A DNA stretch of 64,000 nucleotides from Spirometra erinaceieuropaei (taxonomy: Eukaryota; Platyhelminthes; Cestoda; Diphyllobothriidea; Diphyllobothriidae). The DNA is taken from positions 190,547-254,546 of the forward strand of contig CACRXP010000696.1 of assembly GCA_902702965.1 (NCBI GenBank). The letters are read 5' to 3'. A program made the translations under genes and the position numbers. The notes beneath the pieces are model-generated. The model did no database searches. It was not told the DNA's origin and was given only the letters and a program-made list of their open reading frames with translations. Below, piece after piece: positions 1 to 9,640 of this stretch. Each line of letters starts with the position of its first letter. The stretch's first letter is position 1.

Positions 1-68
1 AAAAAATTTACCTTATATAGAAAGGCGACTTTTAAAACGGACTCAAGTAAAAAACAGGCATTAATTAC

Positions 69-330
69 TTAAGAATATCCAGATAAATGCAGAGCTTCAC
101 TTATCTTTGAAATTGAGCTGCGCGCCTTGACCTTGACCTTTGCTAGAGACGGCGTTTTGTGCACGCCCCGATAGTTATTAACATCGGACCGAGATCCTGA
201 CTTGAAAACGGGAATGATAATTGACGTTTTCCATGTTTCAGGAAAGAATCCTTTTGAAATATAAACCGAGAATAAATGACTAAGCAATATGGGAAGGTCT
301 GACGCTTGTTTAATAATCGAATTCGGAATC
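69..330 (-). pseudogene. Start of reverse transcriptase domain, truncated
   Basis: This continues the endonuclease fragment after a frameshift. It holds the FPETWKTSIIIPVFKSGSR and NNYRGVHKT stretches typical of the first RT blocks of CR1-like elements. Similarity to the neighbouring full element stops around base 140. The remaining bases to position 1 show nothing recognisable, so the element ends here by deletion or interruption. No catalytic YADD is present. Confidence 0.75.
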
Positions 331-1605
331 CCGTTCCTGAGCAGTGTGAGTATTTCAAACGGCTTATGTGTTTCTTAATGAGATCTGAGGAGACATCAAT
401 TGTACTAAGTGTCCTATCTGAAAGTGATCGAAAGAAAGGGACCGGATCGGACTCGGTAGCAAGGTGTTTTGCAAAGAAAGCACTAAACAACTCCTTCTTG
501 TCAGTCTCATCGGTGAGGAAGACTTTGTTATCATTTAGCATGGGTGGAAGTTCATGAACACGCTTAGAGGAGGACCGATGACGGAAGATGTTAGCGACGG
601 ATTTGCCAGGGTTCGAATCACTGAGAGCAATTGATTCTCTTTGCCTGTCGCGCGCTTGGCGCATCCTTGAGGCCATCTCAAATACCTCTGGGATTCTAAG
701 ATGAACTGATAAGGAACTAGTGGATAGGTCACGCAATTGTCGCCTCAACTTTTTTAGTCTGTTCTGAAGAAAATGAGGAACAAGGGAATCTGAAGAATTA
801 GGCTTGAGATATCTACGCGGCACAAACTCTAGAATGTCCTTGGAAACATTGGACATGACATCACGAAGAATGGTTGCATCGCTACAAGTGAGGAAGTCAC
901 ACCAATCCAAGGATCTCATATAGTTATTTATTAACTCGCTATCTACGCAGTCGTAGTTCATGTAAGTCCGAACGGCGCTTGTCTTTTTTGAAAAGGCAAG
1001 CGGTAAGCAACAATGAATTAATACGTGGTCACTGTCAAAGAGGTCCTTTTTTAAAACAACAGAAAGAGGAGCAATGTCATTGGTAAAGATTAGATCTAAA
1101 ATGTGATTATCTCTTGTTGGAGAGCGCACCAGTTCGGACCAATTAGAAAAATTGACAATATCTTGAAAGGGCTGGAATCTGGGTGGGCAGCTATTGGAAA
1201 CCCAGTCAATTTCAGGAAGGTTAAAATCCCCAGTGATTATTTTATCATCGAAAGCAGCTTCCGAAATTAATTTAAAGATTTCACAAAGTTGAGAATCATC
1301 ACTGGCTAAAGAATTTGGGGGATTGTAGATACAGCCAATAATTGCCTTTCTTTGTGGCGAGAGAATAACAGATGCAAAGCAGAAGTTTCCCGTGAATGAG
1401 GAAACACCCAAGTAATAGGGAGAGTGCTTTAGGTAGGATTTAAGATAAAGAAGACAACCACCCCCACGCCTAGTCGTGCGGTCTTGGCGGTAAAAATCGA
1501 AGTCATCTATGAGAAGGGCAGAGTCAGGAATTAGAGAATGTGTCCAAGATTCTGTTACACATATAATATCAGGCGTCATTTCCAGAGCAATGGCTCTGAT
1601 TTATC
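143..1605 (-). pseudogene. CR1-like retrotransposon: endonuclease region, truncated
   Basis: The open frame 1579-143 encodes an APE-type endonuclease of a non-LTR retrotransposon. Visible motifs in order are PDIICVTESW near the start, GGGCLLYLK, GDFNLPEIDW and DSDHVLIH, the usual Asn/Asp/His positions of the domain. A linker leads to the start of the reverse transcriptase. The frame breaks near 325-335: the RT part continues in another frame at 287-140 (FKSGSRSDVNNYRGVHKT). Reading back from 1579, the frame stays open only to about 1605, so the first endonuclease strand is lost. It is related to, but clearly diverged from, the neighbouring element at 1595-5860. Dead copy; family assignment rests on motifs. 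Confidence 0.85.
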
Positions 1606-1698
1606 TGATTTATCTGTCCTATGTTTATCAATGATGGTATCTTTTATAAATTTGATTATTTTTAGTGCTATGTTCCGGTATTTTTCAATCGGTTGGCA

Positions 1699-2469
1699 TC
1701 AGAACCCTTTTGGACCAAATTCAATATCAAAGAATTGATTTGAAAAATGTCCTATCTTATTAAAAAATAAACGTGTATTGTTATTTGAAAGGAATTTCTT
1801 AGTTTTTATTTTAAATTCGATTAGGGTTCGACTTTTCTGGATAGAACTTGGAAGAGAATTCCAGATAGTCGTATATCTTATGGTGTAGAAATTTGACCGT
1901 TGGGACTTTGTGAATTTGGGAATCCTTATAATATCCTCGCTATTTCTGGTGTTTCTAGGGGCGTTTTGGTTGGTAAGTACATTCATTTTGAGAATATCTT
2001 GATCGTGGGTGACCTTGAATAGGAAGTTTAGACCATTTTGAAGCCTTCTGATCCAGAGTGGTCGGAGACCGTATTTATGATATAGTTCTAAGTATGAACC
2101 CTGGATGCCATCACTTCTAGACAAAGATCTAGTAAAACGTCTCTGAATGCCTTTTAGTTTCTTTCGGCCGTCTGAGGGCATTATGCCGAAGAAAATTGAA
2201 CAGTAATCTAGGAGAGGTAAAACATACATTTTGAACAGTTGTATTCTTAGTGCACTTAAGGTGAAATTTTTACATATGAATCCACACAGGCGAGTGGCTT
2301 TCGGTGATATTTGTTGGACGTGGGGAGATAAATCAAGGGTATTTGTATAGCTGAGACCTAAATCTTTTACCGATTGGGCCTCCGTTATTTCATTATCCTC
2401 GAATATTATGGGGGGAAGTTTTTGTGGGCCAAATATCAGGAGATGGCATTTGTCGGGTGAAAAGGGCAT
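1699..2469 (-). CDS. ORF2 C-terminal part (RT thumb), after one in-frame stop
   Basis: The 256-residue frame continues ORF2 in the same frame right after the TAG at 2472-2470. MPFSPDKCHLLIFGP is the conserved block that follows the YADD palm in CR1-like RTs (normally W-x-x-x-F-x-x-x-K-C). Further on are VKDLGLSYT, YVLPLLDYCSIFFG and a basic region, all usual for the thumb and C-terminal part. The split is therefore one nonsense change, not a true gene boundary. It ends at a TAA/TGA-type stop at 1699-1701. Confidence 0.85.
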   Translation of the reverse strand: MPFSPDKCHLLIFGPQKLPPIIFEDNEITEAQSVKDLGLSYTNTLDLSPHVQQISPKATRLCGFICKNFTLSALRIQLFKMYVLPLLDYCSIFFGIMPSDGRKKLKGIQRRFTRSLSRSDGIQGSYLELYHKYGLRPLWIRRLQNGLNFLFKVTHDQDILKMNVLTNQNAPRNTRNSEDIIRIPKFTKSQRSNFYTIRYTTIWNSLPSSIQKSRTLIEFKIKTKKFLSNNNTRLFFNKIGHFSNQFFDIEFGPKGF

Positions 2470-4566
2470 CTACCACTGACTACTCCATTCGCTGAGTTTT
2501 CTGAGATCAGTTTCAATTGTTCTATGAATATTGGCTACTGTATTCCCGTTATATGCATATGCAATTTTAAGGTCGTCCGCATATAAAAACGTCTTAGCTG
2601 AGACAGATATGGACGATAAGTCGTGAATATATATAAGAAATAGAAGGGGGCCTAGGATAGTGCCTTGAAGTACTCCACTGGTAAAAGGGGATGGTTCTGA
2701 AACGACGTTTCGAATTTGCACCACCTGGTATCGGTTTTGAAGATAAGATTTAAGAAAATCGAGAAGGGGTGGCCTAATTCCATGACTTTTTAGCTTTATC
2801 AGTAGTCTTTTATGGGGGACTTTGTCAAAGGCCTTTCTAAGATCGAAGTATATTGAAGCTACTGTGTTTCTATCATCTCTATTGCTGGAAACGAATTCCA
2901 AAAAAGTAAGGTGGCAGGACTGGCATGACTTTTTGGGCAAAAATGCATGTTGAGAGGAGGGAATGAGGTTGGCGTTCATGAGATGGTCTAGCAATTGGTT
3001 ATATACTATTTTCTCGAGGATTTTAGCTATAGCCAGTGTTCGGTGAACACCACGATAGTTTTGGGTATGAGGTCGGTTGCCGCTTTTAAATATGGGCGCA
3101 ATGGTCGAGTATTTCCACATGTCCGGAAAAATTGCATTTGACTGGAGTAGGGTGAATAACTTAGATAGGAGTATTGGAGCATATGTCATATGCTTCAGAA
3201 TACATGGTGGGATTTTGTCTGTCCCATAGGATTTGGTGTTTGCTAGTTGTTTGATGGCTACTTTAACAGTTTCTTCACTAAAATGGATCTCACTAAGGAT
3301 GCGTTCAGTCATCTCGGTCGCTTGGGGGATGGTTCCCTCTTCGACTGTGTAGTTAGCTGAGAAGTATCTGTTGAATAAGTTTACTATTTGTTTATCATTG
3401 GTTATAACTTGCCCTAATTCATTAATAATAGTTCGTGGTCCTGACTTTCGATGATTACTCACTAGTTTCTGAAACATCTGAGCTGTTCGTTCGGCGGATT
3501 CTAGTGTCCGATGTTCTGCTGCTATGGTCTTTTGTGTTTCTATTTTCGTGACTAGGTCGTGAATTTCCCTAATTCGTCGAAGTGTGGAAAAATAACTCAC
3601 AGAGGGGTCACGTAGCTGTTTTTGTAACTTTTTTATTTTAGTTGAAAGGAAGTTCGGAATTGGTGATTTCTTATACGGGAGTCTTTCGTCTATAAAGGTA
3701 TCTCGAATTACAAATAGGACAGAGTATAATAGGTTAACTGCTTCCATAGGGGATGTTGTAAGAAGATATGGGCTCCAGTCCAATGATCTAATATAGTTGT
3801 TCATGGAGTCCTCGTCAAGTTTTTTTGGGTTTAGGCGGGTGTTACTAAAATGGGGTGCTAGTTGTGCGTTTAAGGGGAGTGTTGATATTACTGCTTTGTG
3901 GTCACTTTCAAAGGTTGCGCAGTCGTAGTGCATATAGAGGGACCAGATTTCGTTGGTGAAAATAACGTCTAGTATATTGTTTCCTCGGTTGGGTTTGTCA
4001 ACTATTTGTGTCCAGTTATTAAAGATAATTGAAGACAAGAATTCTTCGTGTCTGGTAGGTGCTGATAATTCGACCCAGTCTATTTCTGGACGGTTTAGGT
4101 CGCCTGCAATTATCTTATATTCCGTTTTTGTGTCAGCTATATTGCTTATTAAGAGGTTGAGGCTTGTGTCATCACTACTACATTCTGGAGGGGAGTAGAG
4201 ACATCCGACTAGTATGTTTTCTTGGGCATGAGATTTTATTGTGGCAAAACACGCTTCTCCAGCAAAGGTTTCGGTTGGGACATCAATACCACTTTGCTCA
4301 ATGCTAGTTTTGATGTAGATAAGACAACCTCCGCCTCGTTTATTAACACGGTCCTGTCGATAGAAATTATAATTTGGGACATATAGTGAAGCATTCGATA
4401 TAAGTGCAGTTGCCCATGTTTCTGTAATGCAAATTACATCGGGGTTATATATTTCAACAAAAGTTCTAAGTTGGGATATTTTGTTGAGAATCGATCTGGA
4501 ATTTATAGGAGCTATCTTTAGGATGTCGGATATGGAAGAGGTGGGCTGTGGTGAAAAAAAGGATTT
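2470..4566 (-). CDS. Retrotransposon ORF2: endonuclease and reverse transcriptase
   Basis: The frame is open from just after a stop at 4569-4567 down to a TAG at 2472-2470, with no ATG before the endonuclease. In order: LNKISQLRTF and NPDVICITETW (endonuclease start), GGGCLIYIK, GDLNRPEIDW, FESDHKAV (endonuclease His block), a linker, then RT blocks GTDKIPPCILK, YFDLRKAFDKVPH, GVLQGTILGPLLF and the catalytic FLYADDLK. The protein would nick target DNA and copy the RNA at the nick. The missing ATG and the overlap with ORF1 suggest entry by frameshifting or reinitiation. The frame stops about 30 residues after YADD, at a codon followed directly by ATG. Confidence 0.9.
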   Translation of the reverse strand, partial: KSFFSPQPTSSISDILKIAPINSRSILNKISQLRTFVEIYNPDVICITETWATALISNASLYVPNYNFYRQDRVNKRGGGCLIYIKTSIEQSGIDVPTETFAGEACFATIKSHAQENILVGCLYSPPECSSDDTSLNLLISNIADTKTEYKIIAGDLNRPEIDWVELSAPTRHEEFLSSIIFNNWTQIVDKPNRGNNILDVIFTNEIWSLYMHYDCATFESDHKAVISTLPLNAQLAPHFSNTRLNPKKLDEDSMNNYIRSLDWSPYLLTTSPMEAVNLLYSVLFVIRDTFIDERLPYKKSPIPNFLSTKIKKLQKQLRDPSVSYFSTLRRIREIHDLVTKIETQKTIAAEHRTLESAERTAQMFQKLVSNHRKSGPRTIINELGQVITNDKQIVNLFNRYFSANYTVEEGTIPQATEMTERILSEIHFSEETVKVAIKQLANTKSYGTDKIPPCILKHMTYAPILLSKLFTLLQSNAIFPDMWKYSTIAPIFKSGNRPHTQNYRGVHRTLAIAKILEKIVYNQLLDHLMNANLIPSSQHAFLPKKSCQSCHLTFLEFVSSNRDDRNTVASIYFDLRKAFDKVPHKRLLIKLKSHGIRPPLLDFLKSYLQNRYQVVQIRNVVSEPSPFTSGVLQGTILGPLLFLIYIHDLSSISVSAKTFLYADDLKIAYAYNGNTVANIHRTIETDLRKLSEWSSQW

Positions 4567-5843
4567 CTAGGGGTACTTTGAGTGAGTGATGGACTAAATG
4601 GAGGTAGGTGTGTGATTCTTGGAGGATATGGTGATGCGTATGGCGTAGTGTGAGTGCATGGGCTAGTGTGTATGGACTGAGGGTACATAGGGGGAGGTGC
4701 GTTAAGTAGGTTGTAATTGTACCTAAATGGAGTTTCAGTTGGGGAGGTGTAAAAGCCAAAGTAATTTGTAGGGTTGCAATTAGGTGGTAAGGAGTTTGGA
4801 ATGCTAGAGTGATTTGGCTTATTCCTATGCCATGCAGGTGGATTTTGGGGAGTCGAGATGCGGTTATAGAAGCTTGTTTGTTTTTGGTTAGAGTTTGGTG
4901 GGCTTTTATTTGTTATGTCAACATACCTAGGGCGTTTTGGTTGTGTTGGTGTGCTTAGTAAGGCCTTTTGGTTTATGTGTCTTGTTTGATAGTCGTTTTC
5001 TAGTACTGACTGATCGGTCTTGGGGGATGTAGTAAAACTTATACTGCTATCTAACGGTGTCACATGACTCGGTCCGGGTTCTGCATCATCGTTCTGTTCT
5101 GGTTGAACGTTGTTATTTGGTTGTGCCTCCCTCGTTTGTTTCTGACCAGCAGTCCTAAATACTTTTGCAGTTGCGCGTTTTTTATCATGAGAACTAGAGT
5201 CAGACGTACTTGCTGGAGGTCCTTCTGCGGGGGCTGTGGGTTTATCATTTGGTTTACGCTGGCCTGTGTATTTCTTTTTATTAGTGTTAGAAGTAGAAGT
5301 AGTGGCTAAAGGTTCAGTTGAGGGACCGGAGTGCTGATTATCGTATTTGTAGCTGGTGTCTTTTTCCCGAAGTTTACGTCTTTGCATAGGTGTCAAATCT
5401 GGACCTATAAACGAGTTTAGGTTCCGCAGATTTCTGTTTACTTCGGGATTTTGTAGGACAAACTCAGCTTCCGCCTGTGAGTAGAATGTTACTAAGACGG
5501 GTTTGTTTTTGCTTCTGGAGTGAAGTCTTTTAGTGTTAGCTACTCTGATATTTAGGCCACACGAATGTATAAAATTTTGAATTGATGGCGTCGTATTAAC
5601 GGTGTAGGGTATATTACGGATAATTAAATTGAGCCTGCGTTTCGATCTATCCGCGACTTCTGACGAAACTAAGTGAATAATCGATTCAATTTGTGGTAGG
5701 CTCGTTAGGTTGTTCGTGAATCTATTTGAGTCTGTTAGTGAATCCAGAATCGTAAAAATATGTTCATGTTTCTCGATGAACTTCTGTAAACGGACGATGG
5801 CCGAAAGATCTACTTTGTCGACAGCAAACGTAACATCAATCAT
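4518..5843 (-). CDS. Retrotransposon ORF1 (RNA-binding gag-like protein)
   Basis: This is an intact 441-residue frame starting at an ATG. Residues 1-70 look helical and may be a coiled coil. Residues about 75-150 (RLNLIIRNIPY ... VLVTFYSQAEAEFVL) resemble the RRM-like fold of L1/CR1 ORF1 proteins: a hydrophobic strand with aromatic residues, then a VTF strand followed by a helix. The rest is low-complexity, rich in Pro, Asn, Ser, Thr and His and basic in places, probably disordered. No CCHC zinc knuckles are visible. ORF1 proteins of this class coat the element RNA and act as chaperones in the ribonucleoprotein. The 3' end overlaps ORF2 by 49 bases in a -1 relation. Confidence 0.8.
   Translation of the reverse strand: MIDVTFAVDKVDLSAIVRLQKFIEKHEHIFTILDSLTDSNRFTNNLTSLPQIESIIHLVSSEVADRSKRRLNLIIRNIPYTVNTTPSIQNFIHSCGLNIRVANTKRLHSRSKNKPVLVTFYSQAEAEFVLQNPEVNRNLRNLNSFIGPDLTPMQRRKLREKDTSYKYDNQHSGPSTEPLATTSTSNTNKKKYTGQRKPNDKPTAPAEGPPASTSDSSSHDKKRATAKVFRTAGQKQTREAQPNNNVQPEQNDDAEPGPSHVTPLDSSISFTTSPKTDQSVLENDYQTRHINQKALLSTPTQPKRPRYVDITNKSPPNSNQKQTSFYNRISTPQNPPAWHRNKPNHSSIPNSLPPNCNPTNYFGFYTSPTETPFRYNYNLLNAPPPMYPQSIHTSPCTHTTPYASPYPPRITHLPPFSPSLTQSTPRNPFFHHSPPLPYPTS
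4554..4560 (-). promoter_or_regulatory. Candidate -1 ribosomal frameshift heptamer (T7)
   Basis: Within the ORF1/ORF2 overlap a run of seven T on the coding strand reads T TTT TTT relative to the ORF1 frame (CCT TTT TTT CAC). A slip back by one base puts the ribosome exactly in the ORF2 frame, which is open from 4566. The geometry fits the X XXY YYZ rule. A downstream stem or pseudoknot was not folded, and reinitiation is an alternative way to express ORF2. Confidence 0.35.
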
Positions 5844-5870
5844 GGTTAACTGGAGAGAGTGTAATGGATT

Positions 5871-6039
5871 TATGTGTTATTTTCGACAGCTAAAAAAATC
5901 GACACAAAATCGACGCAGAAATATGTCAAATATTTCAGTTATAAATGAATTTCAACTTATCTCGAGTCTAAGAATTTTGGACGGTTGTGCACAAACGGGC
6001 TGCTATGTGACGCCCAGTAAAGATCCCGTAGGAGCAGGT
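5871..6039. other. Spacer, nothing recognised
   Basis: AT-rich sequence between the 5' end of the CR1-like element and the next RT relic. Part may be 5' leader of the element. No motif seen. Confidence 0.4.
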
Positions 6040-7185
6040 CCCGCATGAAAAACCTGCTCTACTGTTTAGAGTGTTGCACTCGAGCAGTTGGTGGAGAAAG
6101 TGGAGTGCATGTGGTCTATCTCGATTTTAAGAAAACATTTGATAACGCATTAACGACTCGTGTACAATCTCAGCCGAATAGGAATTAGGGATAATCATCT
6201 GAGGTGGATTCAAAACTTCTTAATCGGCTACTTTCAAATTTACGATGTCAGTGACAGGCGGTCGACGGAGGTAGCGGTTGAAGCGTTATTCCTCAGGGCT
6301 TCATTCTAGGTCCTACCTTGTTCATCATATACGTTAGCAACTGAGGCAGTAAATTGGATTGTTACGTTGCCATGTTCGCTGGCGATGTTAAGTTGTGGAG
6401 CGTCATCCAAACTGAGTTTGCCAATATTGTTTACAAACAAACCTGAATCAGCATTAGAAATTGTCATCGGACTGGCCTTTGCCTCTTTACGTTACTAAGG
6501 GCAAAATTTTGCGAGTTGGTGGAGTCCGATCTCCGAACCGCAGAGTTTATACCCCAAAATGTAGACCATTACAGGAGGCAGGCGTCCATAAGGGCCTGAG
6601 TGTGTGGACTACGACCTCACCTAAACCATCGCTGCGCTGCTCAAAGGTAGCCAAGCCAGCGATGTCGGCCCTGTACCTTGTGAAGTGGGCCTTCTCTACC
6701 TTCAATGAAGACTACTTTGCCAAAGCCCTTCGGGCGCTTGTTTGGCAACGGTTGAAGTTCGCTATACAAGCCTAGAAACCCTTGACCACTAAAGACCTCA
6801 GCATCCTCGAAACAGTTCAAAGATGTGCAACCAAACTCGTTAGTGGACAGGGCTCACCACCATACCAAACACGCTTACCTAATCCTGATCTCATTCTTCC
6901 CAGTTACAGACAGCTGAGAGGTGACCTGATAAAAACATGCTGTATCATGCGTGGTCAGGACTGCTGTCTTTTACCTGGCGACTTCTTTGAGTTGGAAACC
7001 GGAGCGGACCTACGAGGTTATTTATTCCAATTGCGTGTGACTGGTTCCGGCCGAGAGGTTGAAGTCTGGAATGCTCTCCTTGCAGATATCGTCATACCCA
7101 CATCACTCGAGACTTTTAAGCGTAAGCTGAATCAGTATGCCACTACACATTATAATGTCACCCGACCGATGTCGCCTTAGCGTTC
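6040..7185 (+). pseudogene. Decayed CR1-like reverse transcriptase fragment
   Basis: Reading frames change several times, but the order of RT blocks is kept. Near 6107 the sequence reads VVYLDFKKTFDNA (block with the first catalytic Asp), near 6370 FAGDVKLW stands where FADDVKLW is expected (catalytic pair damaged), and 6782-7180 encodes the RT C-terminus (QRCATKLVSGQ ... YRQLRGDLIKT ... VEVWNALLADIVIP). The N-terminal endonuclease is absent. It belongs to a subfamily different from the element at 1595-5870 and resembles the copy at 9640-11130. Confidence 0.8.
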
Positions 7186-9227
7186 CGCGCCAACAATGTA
7201 TTACCGTAGTAATATTACTGCCTGTACCTAAGCCACGTTCGTTTTTTCAATTTACGTATTTTTCCAATATTTTCGCTGTGAATTGTTTGCATGCACCACC
7301 TGAATCAGTGCATAACCCAGTCTACCTACCCTCCCTCCCATGCCTTGTCTGCACTTGAATCTTTCACAAATGTTCGTTCCTTTCCTGAATCTCACCTGGT
7401 CTCGCGTCACGTTGTCTGGGATCTGTGAATGCTTCCTACTTATGCGTTTCCTGTGCAAATCATCTAGCCTTCAGTATAACTCTAGTTCCTTATACATTAA
7501 CTCCACTGCATAGACATATACATGTATACTCATATCGGTTATTTTCAATGCCACATAATTGTTCTTCAGGATCATTCGGGAACATCTTGTTTCTATTTTC
7601 AATGTAGAGAAAACCTCCGTGTGGCTCAGCTTCTTTCCCTCGGAAAAATTCGTTCTCCTAAATTATTTGTTCTATATGTCATGTCCTTGTTGAACAAGAG
7701 GTCTTCGTTTCAGACTTCAGTGTTCATGCACTGTCCAACCACTGTTCTAGTAAATGGGACTTGGACAAAAAAATCCGTTGCTGACTGCACACTGACCATC
7801 GCAGGCTACACTTCCATTCGAAATAACCATAAATACAGCCGCGGTGAGGGAACTTGCATCTTTGCTGTGCATGTGCCTTTATTTCTGCTACTAGACTTCT
7901 ACGTCTTTTGTGATAAGAGGTAGACACAGGCCTTGAGCAGCTGTAAAATCAAACACTTTTTGTTCGTTGGTTGTTTCCTTTGCCCACTCAATTCCAATGC
8001 GCGTTTTGAGCTTTTCCTCTCGTAGACACTTCATATCGCGGGCGATTTAAATTTTCAAATCAGATTTTTGCGTGTGACTTCGATGTGTCTAAGATTTGTT
8101 GATTTCCACCTTCAGGCCCTAGAAAGTTTGGAACCTCCCGAAGCCATATTTGTCTTCATGTGAGATTAGACTCTCGGTTTTCCGACTCAGCGATCAAACA
8201 CACTTGATTCATTTTCAGCAGAGGTTGCCTTCCTTCGTTAATGTCATCTCATGGTCCCTTAGGGGTGGGGGGTTCTGACCATGACACAATTGTTTCTACA
8301 CCAGAAATAGAAGCTGATGGCAGTTTTACCCAATATATAACCTTTAGTTCTATTTCCGATCATTTCATTCGGAGGAATTACTGTTACATATTAACTCTTA
8401 CGAGCGGATTGATTTCTTCCAATATTATGATTAAAATATTTGTACAGTTAAACTATACGATTTCTGAGCACACTGATACCTCATTTTGTTCTTCATAGGC
8501 AGATGCTTAATATGACCAACGATATTTATTCTCCCTTAACATTTTATTGTAAACTGCGAGGACTCTCTCGCCTTTTCCACACGCCGGAAGACATTTCAGT
8601 TCTGTAATTGCTCCGCCGCATTTTGAACGACCTTGGATGCTGTCCAAAAAGTGGTTATCCGGAGAGTATGACTTCAACGAAAGGAGCTCTTTAAGTGTCG
8701 AAAAATGTTATTCTCGTAAAATAAGATCTCTTAAAACAACGCAACATCTCATTTTCCGAGACGCTCTCTGAAATCTTATGGTAGATGCTAAGATGATTGT
8801 TGATAGTTATAGCGCTTTCTTGTCCAAAACTCCTATTGAACATTCGATTGCTCCGCCTCCGGACACTAAGACTTCAATCGGAGCTGCCCTCTAGATTATA
8901 AGTTTTATCCTGTGGGACGTAACCGTTGCCATGCGGCGGTTTCGTCAGTCCCAAAGCTTTGGTCCGGATAGTGTCCCTGATTGCATTTTAAGGTTGACGT
9001 AAATGAGATTTTCCCGTTTGCCCTCTGTATGATATTTAGTCTCGTTATCGAAAGCGAAACCGATCCCAGTTCGTGGAAGTAATCACACACTCTGTCTTGA
9101 CTGAAGAAAAGATGTCCGACATTATTTAACAACTTTCGGTTAGTAAACACCTGGCCATCTTCAAAAATTTGGGGAATTTTTATGAAATATAAGACAATGC
9201 GTCGTTTGACAGATTATAGTCTAGTGA
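7186..9227. other. Intergenic stretch, no gene recognised
   Basis: About 2 kb with only short chance frames. I see no domain, RNA gene, or clear repeat. It may hold very old transposon debris. Confidence 0.4.
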
Positions 9228-9640
9228 GTGGAGCACAACTTGAAGTCTACAAAAACTCGATCATGTGACCCCTGGCAGCCCTCTTTCTTTGATTGTATCA
9301 TACGTCTAGGAAAAGGTTGTAAACTTCAAGCAGTTTATTTAGATATCACCAGGGCTTTTGATCCTGTTAAATATTCTCTCCTTCTCTTAAACCGTTTCTC
9401 TTTCAAAATAAGTGGTAAACTTTTGAATTTTATAGCTTATAATCGGGGCTCTCGCACACAACGGGCTGAGATATCTAATGTTATCACCAACCCCGCATTC
9501 GTGAAAAAATGATCTGTTGAGGGTAGTGTGTTTGGTCCGCTATTATTTTACAATTTGTCAATGATTTTCCAGGTTTATTCCGGAATAGCAGGCCTCTTAT
9601 GTACGCCGGTGGTTTGAAAGTCGCCTACAAATACAAAAAG
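9228..9640 (+). pseudogene. Short decayed reverse transcriptase fragment
   Basis: The stretch encodes VYLDITRAFDPVKYSLLL, the RT block with the first catalytic Asp, followed by a region like SVEGSVFGPLLFYN (the GVPQGSVLGPLLF block) after one stop. No YADD intact. It is a separate insertion from the RT that starts at 9640. Confidence 0.65.

Larger units (their letters stand above)
1595..5870 (-). mobile_element. Nearly full-length CR1-like non-LTR retrotransposon
   Basis: The element runs right to left: short 5' leader, ORF1 (5843-4518), ORF2 with endonuclease and reverse transcriptase (4566-1699), and a short 3' region. ORF2 is interrupted only by one TAG at 2472-2470. The 3' end carries a short tandem repeat of a 9-mer (CAGATAAAT) near 1595-1616, the sort of repeat tail known from CR1/L2 elements instead of poly(A). 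The next, older element starts at once beyond it. The 5' boundary is not sharp; I place it near 5870. Given the single stop, this is a comparatively young copy. CR1/Jockey-group assignment is by domain order and RT motifs only. Confidence 0.85.
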
